Assembly (NCBI GenBank): GCA_901457705.2 | Contig: LR590083.2 | Span: 1,736,597 to 1,800,596 of the forward strand | Source of the DNA: Beijerinckiaceae bacterium RH AL1 | GTDB taxonomy: Bacteria; Pseudomonadota; Alphaproteobacteria; Rhizobiales; Beijerinckiaceae | DNA: 64,000 nucleotides | Reading direction: 5' to 3' | In this document: positions 34,632 through 43,507 of the stretch, one piece after another | Layout of the letters: every line of letters starts with the position of its first letter | Position numbering within the stretch: position 1 is the first letter of the stretch | The notes under the pieces: model-generated | What the model was told of the DNA's origin: nothing | What the model saw: the letters and a program-made list of their open reading frames with translations, nothing else | The model's database searches: none | Program-made: the position numbers and the translations under genes

Positions 34632-35810
34632 ATGATTCTCGGTCTCAGAACCTACGATGTCCGGGCCGTCGACCGAGCACCGCTTCTGAGCTTCATGCTC
34701 CAGAGCCTACGAGAGGCGGGCTGTCGTATCCTCTACGAGCCGCCAGCAGACCGGGCACCGTTCGTCATCTCTTTCGAGACGGCGACCGGCGAGCGCTTTG
34801 GGATCGTGGCCTATGCCTTCCTCGCCACGCGAACACCGACGTTGAACCGTCCCGCCAATGAACGAAGCTTCCAGATCAAGTACGGGTCCAACGACCATGC
34901 TCTGCACGAGCTTTGGCAAGATCCGCTCGGGCTGTTCGTGACGCTTCTGATCGGGATCGATCCGAACGAAGGCTTTTTCGTTGCCGCCGATCCCGTGCTT
35001 CACAATCCGACGCGCTTCTTCATCCGGCTCGAGTTCAAGGACGAGCACGCCGAGCTGATTAGAGCGAACGGCTGGCATGCGTGGGAGCGCGAGCATCGTG
35101 GGCCACGTCACATGCTGGCGTCGGAGCGAGCTTTCGATCGCGAGGTGCTCGTCGGTGGGACCGCGGCGCACTTTCTCGATCTTGTACGTTTCGAGCGGCT
35201 GGCGAAGGGGCAGGCGCCCGGCGAGCGACAGCTTCTGGCGGAAAAGCCCGAGGTTCGTGCCCTGGGCCTCGAAACTTTCGGTTTCGCGGAAAGCTCGGCC
35301 CATCCTCTCGAGACGGAGCTCGACCTTGGTCGCGAAGCCATCCTCGAGCTGATCGATAGTGCGCGACGGCTCAAGATGGCGGTCAGGGGTTGGGCAGCGG
35401 AGGAGAAGCTGCGAGCGTTTCTTGCCGCGCTTCCGGGAGTCACCAGCTGCCAGAGGCTGGACCGTGAAAGCTCACCCGACCTCGAGCTCAGGTGGCAGCA
35501 CGGTCCTCTACTGACGATCGAGTGCAAGAACGTGCTCCGCAAGCCAAACGCCAAAGGTCAGGCCCGCATCGATTTCCAGCGCACACGCGCGGCCAAAGGC
35601 GATCCGTGCTCGCGCTATTACGCGCCTGGCGACTTCGACGTTCTTGCCGGCTGCTTGCATGCAGTCACCGAGCGATGGGAATTCAAGTTCGTGCGACCGC
35701 CGATGCTTGACCCGCACCGCACGTGCGTGGGGAAGCTCGCGAGCAACGTCGCCGTAGATGAGAGGTGGATGGCCGACCCGGCTGCTGCATTCGCCGCTGC
35801 GAGCGGGTAA
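34632..35810 (+). CDS. putative type II restriction endonuclease (PD-(D/E)XK)
   Basis: 392 residues. The C-terminal half has SSPDLELRWQHGPLLTIECK, matching the PD-(D/E)XK nuclease core (PD, then E-x-K after a hydrophobic strand). The N-terminal 250 residues match nothing I recognise and should contain the specificity region. It ends 9 bases before a C5-cytosine methyltransferase, with a Vsr gene beyond, so a restriction role is strongly suggested by context. Codon use is less GC-extreme than in flanking core genes. Recognition sequence unknown. Confidence 0.75.
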   Translation: MILGLRTYDVRAVDRAPLLSFMLQSLREAGCRILYEPPADRAPFVISFETATGERFGIVAYAFLATRTPTLNRPANERSFQIKYGSNDHALHELWQDPLGLFVTLLIGIDPNEGFFVAADPVLHNPTRFFIRLEFKDEHAELIRANGWHAWEREHRGPRHMLASERAFDREVLVGGTAAHFLDLVRFERLAKGQAPGERQLLAEKPEVRALGLETFGFAESSAHPLETELDLGREAILELIDSARRLKMAVRGWAAEEKLRAFLAALPGVTSCQRLDRESSPDLELRWQHGPLLTIECKNVLRKPNAKGQARIDFQRTRAAKGDPCSRYYAPGDFDVLAGCLHAVTERWEFKFVRPPMLDPHRTCVGKLASNVAVDERWMADPAAAFAAASG

Positions 35811-35819
35811 GGTCCCGCC

Positions 35820-37037
35820 ATGCGAACGCCCAAGATCATCAGCCTCTTCACAGGAGCGGGTGGCCTCGATTTCGGCTTCGAGGCCGCTGGCTTCGAGACG
35901 GCGGTCGCCCTCGAGCTAGATGCGCGCTGCGTCGAGACGCTGAAGGCGAATCGCGATTGGCCGGTGGTCGGGGCGGACATTGCTTCGGTTACGACACGCA
36001 GCTTGCTCGCGCGTGGTCGCATCAAGCGCGGCGAGGCCGATGTGCTGGTCGGAGGTCCGCCTTGCCAGCCTTTTTCCAAGGCCGGCTTCTGGGCGACGGG
36101 AACGACGCGCCGGCTCGACGACCCCCGCGCCTCGACGCTCGACCATTATCTTCGTGTTCTTGCCGAAGCGCAGCCGCGCGCCTTCCTTATCGAGAACGTC
36201 GAAGGGCTTGGCTTCCGCGGCAAGGACGAAGGCGTCGCCAAGGTCCGCGCCGCACTCGCCGCGATCAACCAGGCCACGGGATCGCGCTACACCGCCTCAG
36301 TCGCCGTCCTGAACGCGGCCGACTATGGTGTGCCTCAGCTGCGACGGCGCCTTTTCATCGTCGGCGCGCGTGACGGCACCCCCTTCGAGTTTCCAGCCCC
36401 GACACACGCCAATCCGGTCGGCCTGCCGCCATTGGCGAATGTCGCACCGTGGCTGACAACTTGGGACGCCCTCCACGACCTTGATGAGGCGCATGGCGCC
36501 GAGCTCGCGGTGCGCGGCAAGTGGAGCGCGCTGCTTCCGTCAATCCCAGAAGGCGAGAACTATCTTTGGCACACGGCGCGGGGCGGGGGGGAGCCGCTGT
36601 TCGGCTGGCGCCGCCGTTTCTGGTCGTTTCTTCTCAAGCTCGCCAAGGACCAGCCTGCCTGGACGCTGGCGGCTCAGCCGGGCCCGGCGACCGGGCCTTT
36701 CCACTGGAGCAACCGTCGTCTCTCGGCGCGCGAGATGGGGCGGCTTCAAACCTTTCCCGATGACGTAACGATAACGGGCACGCTTGCCGACGCGCAACGC
36801 CAGCTCGGCAATGCCGTGCCGAGCTTGCTGGCCGAGGTTCTTGCGCGTGCGATCGCCGAGCAGCTTCTCAAGCTTCCGTCGCCGGCCGGCGCATGCGCGC
36901 TTGCTGTTACGAAAGCCAGCGTGCCGCCTCCGCCGCCCGAACCGCCGTCGGCAGTTCCGGCGCAATTTCACGGCTTGCGCGGCGAGCATGCAGCGCATCC
37001 CGGCACCGGGCTCGGCTTCAGGGCTGCGCTGCGCTAG
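35820..37037 (+). CDS. DNA (cytosine-5) methyltransferase
   Basis: 405 residues with all key m5C motifs in order: I (IISLFTGAGGLDFGFEAAGF), IV with the catalytic Cys (VLVGGPPCQPFSKAGF), VI (FLIENVEGLG), VIII (QLRRRLFIVGARD), then a target-recognition region of about 110 residues, IX (RRLSAREMGRLQTFPDD) and X (QLGNAVPSLLAEVLARA). The C-terminal 40 residues are Pro/Ala-rich. It protects host DNA from the upstream nuclease. Its stop overlaps the convergent vsr end by 20 bases. Confidence 0.95.
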   Translation: MRTPKIISLFTGAGGLDFGFEAAGFETAVALELDARCVETLKANRDWPVVGADIASVTTRSLLARGRIKRGEADVLVGGPPCQPFSKAGFWATGTTRRLDDPRASTLDHYLRVLAEAQPRAFLIENVEGLGFRGKDEGVAKVRAALAAINQATGSRYTASVAVLNAADYGVPQLRRRLFIVGARDGTPFEFPAPTHANPVGLPPLANVAPWLTTWDALHDLDEAHGAELAVRGKWSALLPSIPEGENYLWHTARGGGEPLFGWRRRFWSFLLKLAKDQPAWTLAAQPGPATGPFHWSNRRLSAREMGRLQTFPDDVTITGTLADAQRQLGNAVPSLLAEVLARAIAEQLLKLPSPAGACALAVTKASVPPPPPEPPSAVPAQFHGLRGEHAAHPGTGLGFRAALR

Positions 37038-37446
37038 GTGGGCGCGGGCCGTGGAGCTCGCGCCTTAGTCGTGCTTCGAGATGACCAGCGCTCTCGCATT
37101 CGCACTCCCAAACGATCAGCACGCGCCATCCAGCCGCTTCCAATGCGGCTTGGCTTTCGCAGTCCCGCTCGACCACGCGTGCAAGCTTCGGCAACCAGTA
37201 CTCCGGTCGCGTGCGTGGAAGCTTCGCATAGCGGCAGCCTAGATGCTGATGCCAAAAGCAGCCGTTGACGAACACGACGGTGCGATGTCGCGGCAGCACG
37301 ACATCGGGGCAGCCGGGCAGGTCGCGGCGGTGAATGCGAAACCTGTAGCCCAGCCTGTGCAGAAGCCTGCGCACCGCCAGCTCCGGCTTGGTATTGGTCT
37401 TCCGGATTGCGCGCATGATGCGCGATCGTGCGGATGGCTGGTCCAT
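37018..37446 (-). CDS. vsr: very short patch repair endonuclease Vsr
   Basis: 142 residues from ATG 37446. RSRIMRAIRKTNTKPELAVR, LPGCPDVVLPRHRTVVFVNG and CFWHQHLGCRYAKLPRTRPE are the Vsr fold with its catalytic Asp and zinc-site residues. It nicks at T:G mismatches made when 5-methylcytosine deaminates, so it limits the mutational cost of the adjacent methyltransferase. A longer frame to 37716 is rejected since it extends into repetitive non-coding DNA. Confidence 0.93.
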   Translation of the reverse strand: MDQPSARSRIMRAIRKTNTKPELAVRRLLHRLGYRFRIHRRDLPGCPDVVLPRHRTVVFVNGCFWHQHLGCRYAKLPRTRPEYWLPKLARVVERDCESQAALEAAGWRVLIVWECECESAGHLEARLRRELHGPRPPSAAQP

Positions 37447-37800
37447 GACGGAGGCTTCGCACGCACGCGAGAACGTCCCAAGCTTGGCCGTCGCACGTCT
37501 TTGCGAAGTAACGTTGCGGCGAGCGCCGACAATGGTCCTCGCCGAAGTCGGCGCTCGCCGACATCGGCCTTGTCCCGCGTCGGCGGGCGCCGACTTTGGC
37601 AAGGCTGGGGGTCGGCCTTCGCCGACAGAGCCGCGGAATGTTCGAGGGCGAAACGGCCCCGCACTTGCGGCGCGAAAAATAGCGGCTAAATTACCGGTCG
37701 CGGCGGCGGGCGGCAAGCGCGCGGCGATTTACAAGCGGCGAGCGATCTGCCACTGCGCTCGTCGGGGCCGGGGACGGTCGACGAAACATCGAAGGGCATC
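37447..37800. other. 354-bp intergenic region upstream of vsr and prfB
   Basis: No gene is supported. It holds a 14-bp stem with one G:T pair (37541-37554 with 37587-37600) and extra GTCGGCG/CGCCGAC copies between and around the arms that could fold in alternative ways. The remaining part, 37660-37800, has an AT-richer patch (GAAAAATAGCGGCTAAATTA) where the prfB promoter probably lies. This marks the right edge of the restriction-modification insertion. Confidence 0.5.
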
Positions 37801-38932
37801 ATGCGCGCGGAAGCGGAAGCGCTGATCGAGGACATCAAGCAGTCCGTAGGGCTGCTGAGGAGGCATCTTTGACGTCGAGGCTTCGACGCGACGCCTCGCC
37901 GAGCTGAACGCCAAGGTCGAGGACCCAAAGCTCTGGGATGACGCCGACGCCGCGCAGAAGCTGATGCGCGAGCGCACCGAGCTCGAGGACCGGCTTGGCT
38001 CGGTCGCCCGCTTCGAGCGCGAGCTCGAGGATGCGATCACGCTGGTCGAGCTCGGCGAGGAGGCCGGCGACGACGCGACCGAGAAGGAAGGCCGCGACGC
38101 GCTGAAGGCGCTCAAGGCCGAGGCCGAGCGGCGCCAGGTCGAGGCGCTGCTGTCGGGCGAGGTCGACCCCAACGACACGTACATAGAAGTCCACTCGGGC
38201 GCGGGCGGGACGGAGAGCTGCGACTGGGCGCGCATGCTGTTTCGCATGTACGCGCGCTGGGCCGAGCGGCACGGCTACAAGGTCGAGGTGATCGAGGAGA
38301 CGGCGGGCGACGAGGCCGGCATCAAGTCGGGCACGATCCTCGTGAAGGGCCACAACGCGCACGGCTGGTCGAAGGTGGAATCGGGCGTGCACCGCCTGGT
38401 GCGCATCTCGCCCTACGATTCGAACGCCCGGCGGCACACGAGCTTCGCCTCGGTGTGGGTCTATCCGGTGATCGACGACAAGGTCGAGATCGACGTGAAG
38501 GAGTCGGACTGCCGCATCGACACCTATCGCTCGTCGGGCGCCGGCGGGCAGCACGTCAACACCACCGATTCGGCGGTGCGCATCACGCACATCCCGTCGG
38601 GCATCGTCGTCGCCTGCCAGGGCGAGCGCTCGCAGCACAAGAACCGCGCGACGGCGTGGAACATGCTGCGCGCCCGCCTCTACGAGGCCGAGATGCAGCG
38701 GCGCGAGGCCGAGGCCAACGCCACCGAGGCGGCGAAGACGGAGATCGGCTGGGGCCACCAGATCCGTTCCTACGTGCTGCAGCCCTACCAGCTGGTGAAG
38801 GACCTGCGCACCGGGCACACGTCGGGCACGCCGGACGACGTGCTCGACGGCGATCTCGATTCCTTCATGGAGGCGGCGCTGGCCCAGCGCGTCTACGGCG
38901 GCGGTCCGGGCGAGGTCGAGGACGTCGACTAG
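37801..38932 (+). CDS. prfB: peptide chain release factor 2, with programmed +1 frameshift
   Basis: The gene starts at ATG 37801, reads 23 codons to CTT (37867-37869), meets in-frame TGA (37870-37872), and continues in the +1 frame from GAC 37871 to 38932, giving 376 residues. This is the classic RF2 autoregulatory shift: AGGAGG (37858-37863) lies three bases before CTT TGA C. When RF2 is scarce, the ribosome slips instead of stopping. The catalytic GGQ is present (SSGAGGQHVNTTDS). The codon-reading tripeptide is SPY (VRISPYDSNARRH) where enterobacteria have SPF. Confidence 0.96.
37858..37873 (+). promoter_or_regulatory. prfB programmed +1 frameshift signal
   Basis: AGGAGGCATCTTTGAC: an internal Shine-Dalgarno sequence, three-base spacer, slippery CTT, then TGA in a poor C context. 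It is as in the E. coli prfB site, with a stronger SD. It regulates RF2 level by RF2 itself. Any automatic call that starts prfB downstream of the shift loses about 54 N-terminal residues. Confidence 0.95.
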
Positions 38933-38961
38933 CTGGGAGCGGCAGCCATGAGCGCTGGGGC

Positions 38962-39852
38962 ATGAGCGACACGACGCCGACGCTGCCGCCGCCCCGGCGC
39001 GAGCCGGTCTTCAACCTGCCGGGCGTGGTCGTCGCCTGCATCGCCGTGCTCGTCGCGCTCTACGCGCTTTATTCCTTCGCCTCCGACGCGACGCAGGACT
39101 GGGCGATCGCCACCTTCGCCTTCGTGCCGGCGCGGCTTGCGATCGCGCTCGGGCTCGCGCAGGACCAGCTGCGCGACGCCGTGCAGGAGCTGCCGCAGGA
39201 CACGTTCACGATGCTGATCGGCTCCGGCAGCGCGCGCTGGTGGACGCTCCTCACCTACGCGCTGATGCACGGCAGCTGGGCGCATGTCGGCTTCAATTGC
39301 CTGTGGCTCGCCGTGTTCGGCGCCCCTGTGGCGCGGCGCTTCGGCGCGCCGCGGTTCCTGCTCCTGCTGGCGCTCGCGGCGATCGCCGGGGCGCTGGTGC
39401 AGTTCCTCGCCGCCATGGCGAGCTTCGTCCCGGTGGTCGGCGCCTCGGCGGCGATCGCCGGCGCGATGGGGGCGGCGACGCGCTTCGTCTTCCGCCCGTC
39501 GGGCGAGGCGAGCCCGCTGTTTCGGGCCGAGCAGCTCGACGCCGCCTTCCGGCTTCCCGCCCTGTCGCTCTCCGAGATGGTCCGAACGCGGGCCGCGCTT
39601 TTGTTCATCGTGTTCTGGTTCGTGACAAACCTGCTGTTCGGCCTGTTCCCGAATCTCACGGGCGTCTCCGACGGGCCGATCGCCTGGCCCGCGCATATCG
39701 GCGGCTTCCTGACGGGCCTCTTCGCCTTCCCGCTGCTCGATCCGCGCCGCCCGCCGACGGAGCTTGAGCCGGAGGTCTCGGCCGACGTGCCGATGTCGGA
39801 GCAGGGCATTCCGGGGGATGGATCGGCGGCTGAACCGCGGCCGCCGTTCTAG
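38962..39852 (+). CDS. rhomboid-family intramembrane protease
   Basis: 296 residues with six or seven membrane spans. Rhomboid landmarks are WWTLLTYALMHGSWAHVGFN, the serine loop VVGASAAIAGAMGAA, and the catalytic His in AWPAHIGGFLTGLFAF. The serine motif is GASA instead of the commoner GxSG, a variant found in alphaproteobacterial members. ATG 38962 is chosen: an earlier ATG at 38948 runs into a stop after five codons. It follows prfB by 29 bases. Confidence 0.9.
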   Translation: MSDTTPTLPPPRREPVFNLPGVVVACIAVLVALYALYSFASDATQDWAIATFAFVPARLAIALGLAQDQLRDAVQELPQDTFTMLIGSGSARWWTLLTYALMHGSWAHVGFNCLWLAVFGAPVARRFGAPRFLLLLALAAIAGALVQFLAAMASFVPVVGASAAIAGAMGAATRFVFRPSGEASPLFRAEQLDAAFRLPALSLSEMVRTRAALLFIVFWFVTNLLFGLFPNLTGVSDGPIAWPAHIGGFLTGLFAFPLLDPRRPPTELEPEVSADVPMSEQGIPGDGSAAEPRPPF

Positions 39853-39864
39853 AGCGAAGCGGCT

Positions 39865-40245
39865 CTAGCCGGCGGCGGGGGAGTCGAGCGTGGCCTTGAG
39901 CACGCTCGAGAGGTCGTCCATGCGGAACGGCTTCTGCAGGACGGGGCGATCGGTGTGGCCCGCGGGGATGCCGGAGCGGCCGTAGCCGGTGGTGAAGATG
40001 AACTTGCAGCCGCGCTGCGCGAGCAGGTCGGCGACGGGGTCGATCTTCTCGGAGCCGAGGTTGACGTCGAGCAGCGCGCAGTCGAGCTGCTCGCGGCCTG
40101 CGAGGTCGAGCGCCTCGCCAACCTGGGACACCGTGGCGACCAGCGCGAAGCCCAGCTCGTCGAGCATGTCCTCGAGCGTGAGCGCGATGAACGGCTCATC
40201 CTCGACGATCAGAATACGAGGCTTCGTCTGTCCGTCGCCGCTCAT
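39865..40245 (-). CDS. single-domain response regulator
   Basis: 126 residues, one receiver domain. The acidic pocket and phosphorylation site are ILIVEDEPFIALTLEDML and DCALLDVNLGSEKI (phospho-Asp in LLDVN), with FTTGYG and the KPF lysine (VLQKPFRMDDL). There is no output domain. Proteins like this in Hyphomicrobiales work in phosphorelays, often with HWE/HisKA_2 kinases. No kinase gene is nearby. Confidence 0.92.
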   Translation of the reverse strand: MSGDGQTKPRILIVEDEPFIALTLEDMLDELGFALVATVSQVGEALDLAGREQLDCALLDVNLGSEKIDPVADLLAQRGCKFIFTTGYGRSGIPAGHTDRPVLQKPFRMDDLSSVLKATLDSPAAG

Positions 40246-40374
40246 CGAGGCCGCTTGATCCGCCCGCCAAATACCTGCGCGGACCCTGCCCCTTGCGCTC
40301 GGTAAAGTCTAGCCCAAGACAGATAGAGAAAACACGCACCTAGCTGGGATAGTGGCCGTTTTCGGCAAGCCCGG

Positions 40375-40743
40375 CTAGTCTTTCTGGCCCATCGCCAAAG
40401 GCAGGGCGACGGCGGCGACCAGCCAGCCGAGGATCATCAGGCCGCCGCCGACGGGCGCGGCGATCGGCAGCGGCCGCAGCCCGGTCAGCGCATGAAGCGC
40501 GATCTCGCCGGCGAAGAGCACGACGCCGAGCAGGAGCACGGACGCGGCGACGGCCAGCAGGCGGCTGTTGGCCGCCCTTGTGCCGAGCGTCACCACCGCC
40601 GCGGCGTGGAAGAGCAGGAAGTCACCGGCCGTCGTCGCGAGCGCGCCGTCGCCGCTGCGATGCGCGCCCGCCGCCGCCAGCGCGACGCCCGCCGCGCCGC
40701 AGAGCGCGCCCAGGGCGGAAAGCGCCATCGACCAAGCCCGCAT
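40375..40743 (-). CDS. DUF423 family membrane protein
   Basis: 122 residues with four membrane helices. The DUF423 pattern is visible: SALGALCGAAGVALAAAGAH, FLLFHAAAVVTLGT, LLGVVLFAGEIALHALTG, and APVGGGLMILGWLVAAVALP near the end. Start 40743 is preferred over 40797, which would add a cytosolic leader of 18 residues. Function unknown. Members are small inner-membrane proteins conserved in Proteobacteria. Confidence 0.9.
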   Translation of the reverse strand: MRAWSMALSALGALCGAAGVALAAAGAHRSGDGALATTAGDFLLFHAAAVVTLGTRAANSRLLAVAASVLLLGVVLFAGEIALHALTGLRPLPIAAPVGGGLMILGWLVAAVALPLAMGQKD

Positions 40744-40827
40744 CTCGTCCTCCGTGGTGCCCCATCCCGCGAAAGGCCGGACAAAAGCGAAAGGCATTTC
40801 TCAATCAAGCCCTGACACAGTCCTGCG

Positions 40828-42147
40828 ATGACCTCCACAGATGACCTCCACGAGGGCACACGCCCGACGACGGACATCGAAGCCTCGACGCGCCTGCGGC
40901 TATTCGCACCGCTGCGGGCGGTGCCGACCCTGCTGCGGCGACCCGTCGCGACGGGATCGTACCGCGCCGAGATCGACGGGCTGCGCTTCATCGCCATCGC
41001 GATCGTCATGGTCGGGCACTTTTTGGAGCGGGCGATCCGCTTCTTCCCGCAGGTCGCGGAACGTCTCGGCGGCAGCGACACGACCTTCTTCGAGCGCGCC
41101 GGACTCGGCGTCTATCTCTTCTTCACGATCTCAGGCTTCGTCATTGCGCGGCAGGTCCTGAAGGTTGAGGCGTCGCCGCTGAGCGGGCGCTTCCTCAAGA
41201 GCTACTTCGGTCGCCGCGTGCTGCGCATCGAGCCGCCGTACGTGATCCTGCTCGTCGCGACCTATATCGCCCTCAGCGCCAGCGGCTACAGGCCGGAGAA
41301 CGCCATCCATTTCGATGTTGCGCCGCACTCGCTCGGCGTCAGCCTGGCGACCAGCATCGTCTACCTGCACGATCTCGTCTGGGGCTCGTATCCGCGGCTG
41401 TTTCCGCCGGGCTGGTCGCTCGAGGTCGAGGTGCAGTTCTACGTCCTCGCGCCGCTGCTCTTCTTCATCTACTTCAAGGTGCCGCGCGGAACCGCCCGCG
41501 TCGCGTTCGCCGGCGCGGTGATGTTCGCCGCCTCGCTCGTCTCGCTCAAGGTGCCGGCGCAGGTCGGGCCGCTGCACACGCACTTCAGCCTGCTCAACTT
41601 CTTCCGCTTCTTCTGGCTCGGCATCGTGCTCGCCGATCTCGACGAATGGATCGCCGCGCAGGCCGTGCCGGCGCGCGTGGCCGGGCTGGCTGGCTGGCTC
41701 GGGCTCGCGGTGTTCGTTTTGATCCCAGCGGTGCCGGACGAGGACCTTGTGCCCGCAATGCTGCTGCGCGGCGTCGGGCTCGCGGCGTTGGTCGCGATGT
41801 TCGTCGGCGCGCTGTCGCAGGGCTCGAGCTTCCGCGCCTTCTGCTCGCGCCCGTGGGTCTGCCTGATCGGCGGCGCCTGCTACTCGCTCTACCTCACGCA
41901 TCAGCAGGCCATGCAGGCGATGACGAGCGTCGCCGCCAAGCTGATGCCCGGCGCCGGCCTCGGCCCGCTCGCCGGGCTGATGCTGGTCGAGCTCGTGATC
42001 TGCGTCGCCGTCGGGCTCGTCTTCTACGCGGTGATCGAGCGGAGCTTCATGATCAAGGATTGGCCGCAGCGGCTCGTCGTGGCCGTGTCGTCCAAGCGCA
42101 GGCTCGAGGGCCGCGTCGGCGCGCCGCGATCGCAGCTCGGCCGCTGA
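40828..42147 (+). CDS. acyltransferase 3 family membrane protein (OafA-like)
   Basis: 439 residues with about ten membrane segments. The family signature RAEIDGLRFIAIAIVMVGHF carries the conserved Arg and His, and GLGVYLFFTISGFVIARQVL and PGWSLEVEVQFYVLAPLLFF follow. These proteins O-acylate surface polysaccharides using cytosolic acyl-CoA. Next to an exopolysaccharide locus, acetylation or succinylation of that polymer is the likely role. It converges on the ligase-like gene. Confidence 0.9.
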   Translation: MTSTDDLHEGTRPTTDIEASTRLRLFAPLRAVPTLLRRPVATGSYRAEIDGLRFIAIAIVMVGHFLERAIRFFPQVAERLGGSDTTFFERAGLGVYLFFTISGFVIARQVLKVEASPLSGRFLKSYFGRRVLRIEPPYVILLVATYIALSASGYRPENAIHFDVAPHSLGVSLATSIVYLHDLVWGSYPRLFPPGWSLEVEVQFYVLAPLLFFIYFKVPRGTARVAFAGAVMFAASLVSLKVPAQVGPLHTHFSLLNFFRFFWLGIVLADLDEWIAAQAVPARVAGLAGWLGLAVFVLIPAVPDEDLVPAMLLRGVGLAALVAMFVGALSQGSSFRAFCSRPWVCLIGGACYSLYLTHQQAMQAMTSVAAKLMPGAGLGPLAGLMLVELVICVAVGLVFYAVIERSFMIKDWPQRLVVAVSSKRRLEGRVGAPRSQLGR

Positions 42148-42153
42148 GGATTT

Positions 42154-43440
42154 CTAGGCGGCGGCGAGCGCGTCCTGTGGCATGCGCCGTCGCCGCTCGC
42201 GGGCCTGCAGCATGCCGTAGGCGACGCGGCCCGATTCCATGCCCCACACCATGCCGACCATCAGCCAGACGAAGCGCCAATGGTCGACGTCGATCTGGAA
42301 GGCCTGCAGGAACAGCGCGATCAACGCCGGCCCGACGACCTGCGCCTGGCGCATGAAGGGCGAGCGCAGGACCATCAGCCGCACCGCGAGGAAGCCTGTC
42401 GCGAAGACCATGGCGAAGAACGAGAAGCCGCCGAGCCATCCGCCGGAGGCGAAGGCGCCGACGTAGGAATTGTGCGGGTCGAGCCCGAAGATCGTCTCGA
42501 AGCGCATCGGCCCAAAGCCGAGCGGGCGCGCCATCAGCATCGGGATCGAGCGCTTCTGGTTGCCGAAGCGGCCGGTGACGCCGCCATCGTAGTCCTGCTC
42601 GACCTTGGCGCGATCGCCGATCGTGTCGCGCAAGGTCGCGTTCGAGGCGGCGAAGGCGCCGACGACGACGACGAGCAGCGCGAGCGCGGCGAGGCCGCGG
42701 CGGATGCGCCGGCGCATCGCACGATCGTCGGCAGTCCAGTAGGTCGAGACGATGAAGATCAGCGTCGCGAAGATCAACGCGCCCCATGAGCCACGTGAGA
42801 ACGACAGGAAGGTGCCGCAGGTCGCGAGCAACAGGCCGACCGCATTGACGAGGCGCCAGCGGCTTGAGCCGAAGAAGACGGCCTGCATGAAGGCGATGCT
42901 GCCGAGGATGCAGTAGGAGCCGAGCACGTTCGGGTCCTTGAACGGGCCGGCGACGCGGCCGACGATCGGCTCGCGCGCCGCGATGCCGGCGACGTCGAAG
43001 TAGGAAAGAAGGCTCCAGACGCCGGCGAACGCGCAGCTGAACGCATAGGCGCGGATGGCGAGCGTGGCCCGCGGCCCCGTCTGGCGCGCGAAGATCAGCG
43101 CGAACAGCACCGCGCTCGACCACATGTAGGCGGAGTAGATCGTGTAGACGTCGGGCGACAGGCCGTTGTCGAGCTTGCGGTGATCGAAGTAGGGCGCGAG
43201 CGCGAGCAGCTGGCCTATGACCAAGGCCGCGATGATGAAGTAGAGCGTGATCGTGGTGCGCGAGAAGCCGAGCCCGGCGAGCGTCGCGACCGGGATCAGG
43301 AGGAAGAAGAAGATCTCGTAGGGCGACGGCTCGATGAACGACACGCAGCTCAGCGCGAGCATCGTCGCCAGCACGCCGCGGAGCAGCGCCTCGCGGGTGA
43401 CGATCATCGGCCGGACCGGCTCGGCCGCTCGTGCCACCAT
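42154..43440 (-). CDS. O-antigen ligase/polymerase-like membrane protein
   Basis: 428 residues with roughly 11 membrane spans. The large periplasmic loop includes NQKRSIPMLMARPLGFGPMR, and GLDPHNSYVGAFASGGWLGG has the His typical of the WaaL/Wzy ligase superfamily. KDPNVLGSYCILGSIAFMQA and SFSRGSWGALIF are also characteristic. Likely polymerises the exopolysaccharide repeat unit in the periplasm. Start is 43440, or 33 bases later at an internal ATG. Confidence 0.88.
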   Translation of the reverse strand: MVARAAEPVRPMIVTREALLRGVLATMLALSCVSFIEPSPYEIFFFLLIPVATLAGLGFSRTTITLYFIIAALVIGQLLALAPYFDHRKLDNGLSPDVYTIYSAYMWSSAVLFALIFARQTGPRATLAIRAYAFSCAFAGVWSLLSYFDVAGIAAREPIVGRVAGPFKDPNVLGSYCILGSIAFMQAVFFGSSRWRLVNAVGLLLATCGTFLSFSRGSWGALIFATLIFIVSTYWTADDRAMRRRIRRGLAALALLVVVVGAFAASNATLRDTIGDRAKVEQDYDGGVTGRFGNQKRSIPMLMARPLGFGPMRFETIFGLDPHNSYVGAFASGGWLGGFSFFAMVFATGFLAVRLMVLRSPFMRQAQVVGPALIALFLQAFQIDVDHWRFVWLMVGMVWGMESGRVAYGMLQARERRRRMPQDALAAA

Positions 43441-43507
43441 GCTTGCCTGCCACGTGCTCGAAGGTTGCCAAAGTATGAAGCCGGACGATTAACGAAGTGC
43501 TACGCGC

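Noticed and set aside
37447-37716. Longer Vsr reading frame
   Set aside because: The added 90 residues are Arg/Ala-rich and come from hairpin DNA. The Vsr fold starts at ATG 37446.
38398-38430. RF2 has SPY rather than the SPF codon-reading tripeptide
   Set aside because: To my knowledge this is the normal alphaproteobacterial variant, so it is not an anomaly of this genome.
39440-39480. Rhomboid serine motif is GASA not GxSG
   Set aside because: The catalytic Ser and His are both present and the GASA form occurs in related alphaproteobacterial rhomboids. There is no sign of inactivation.
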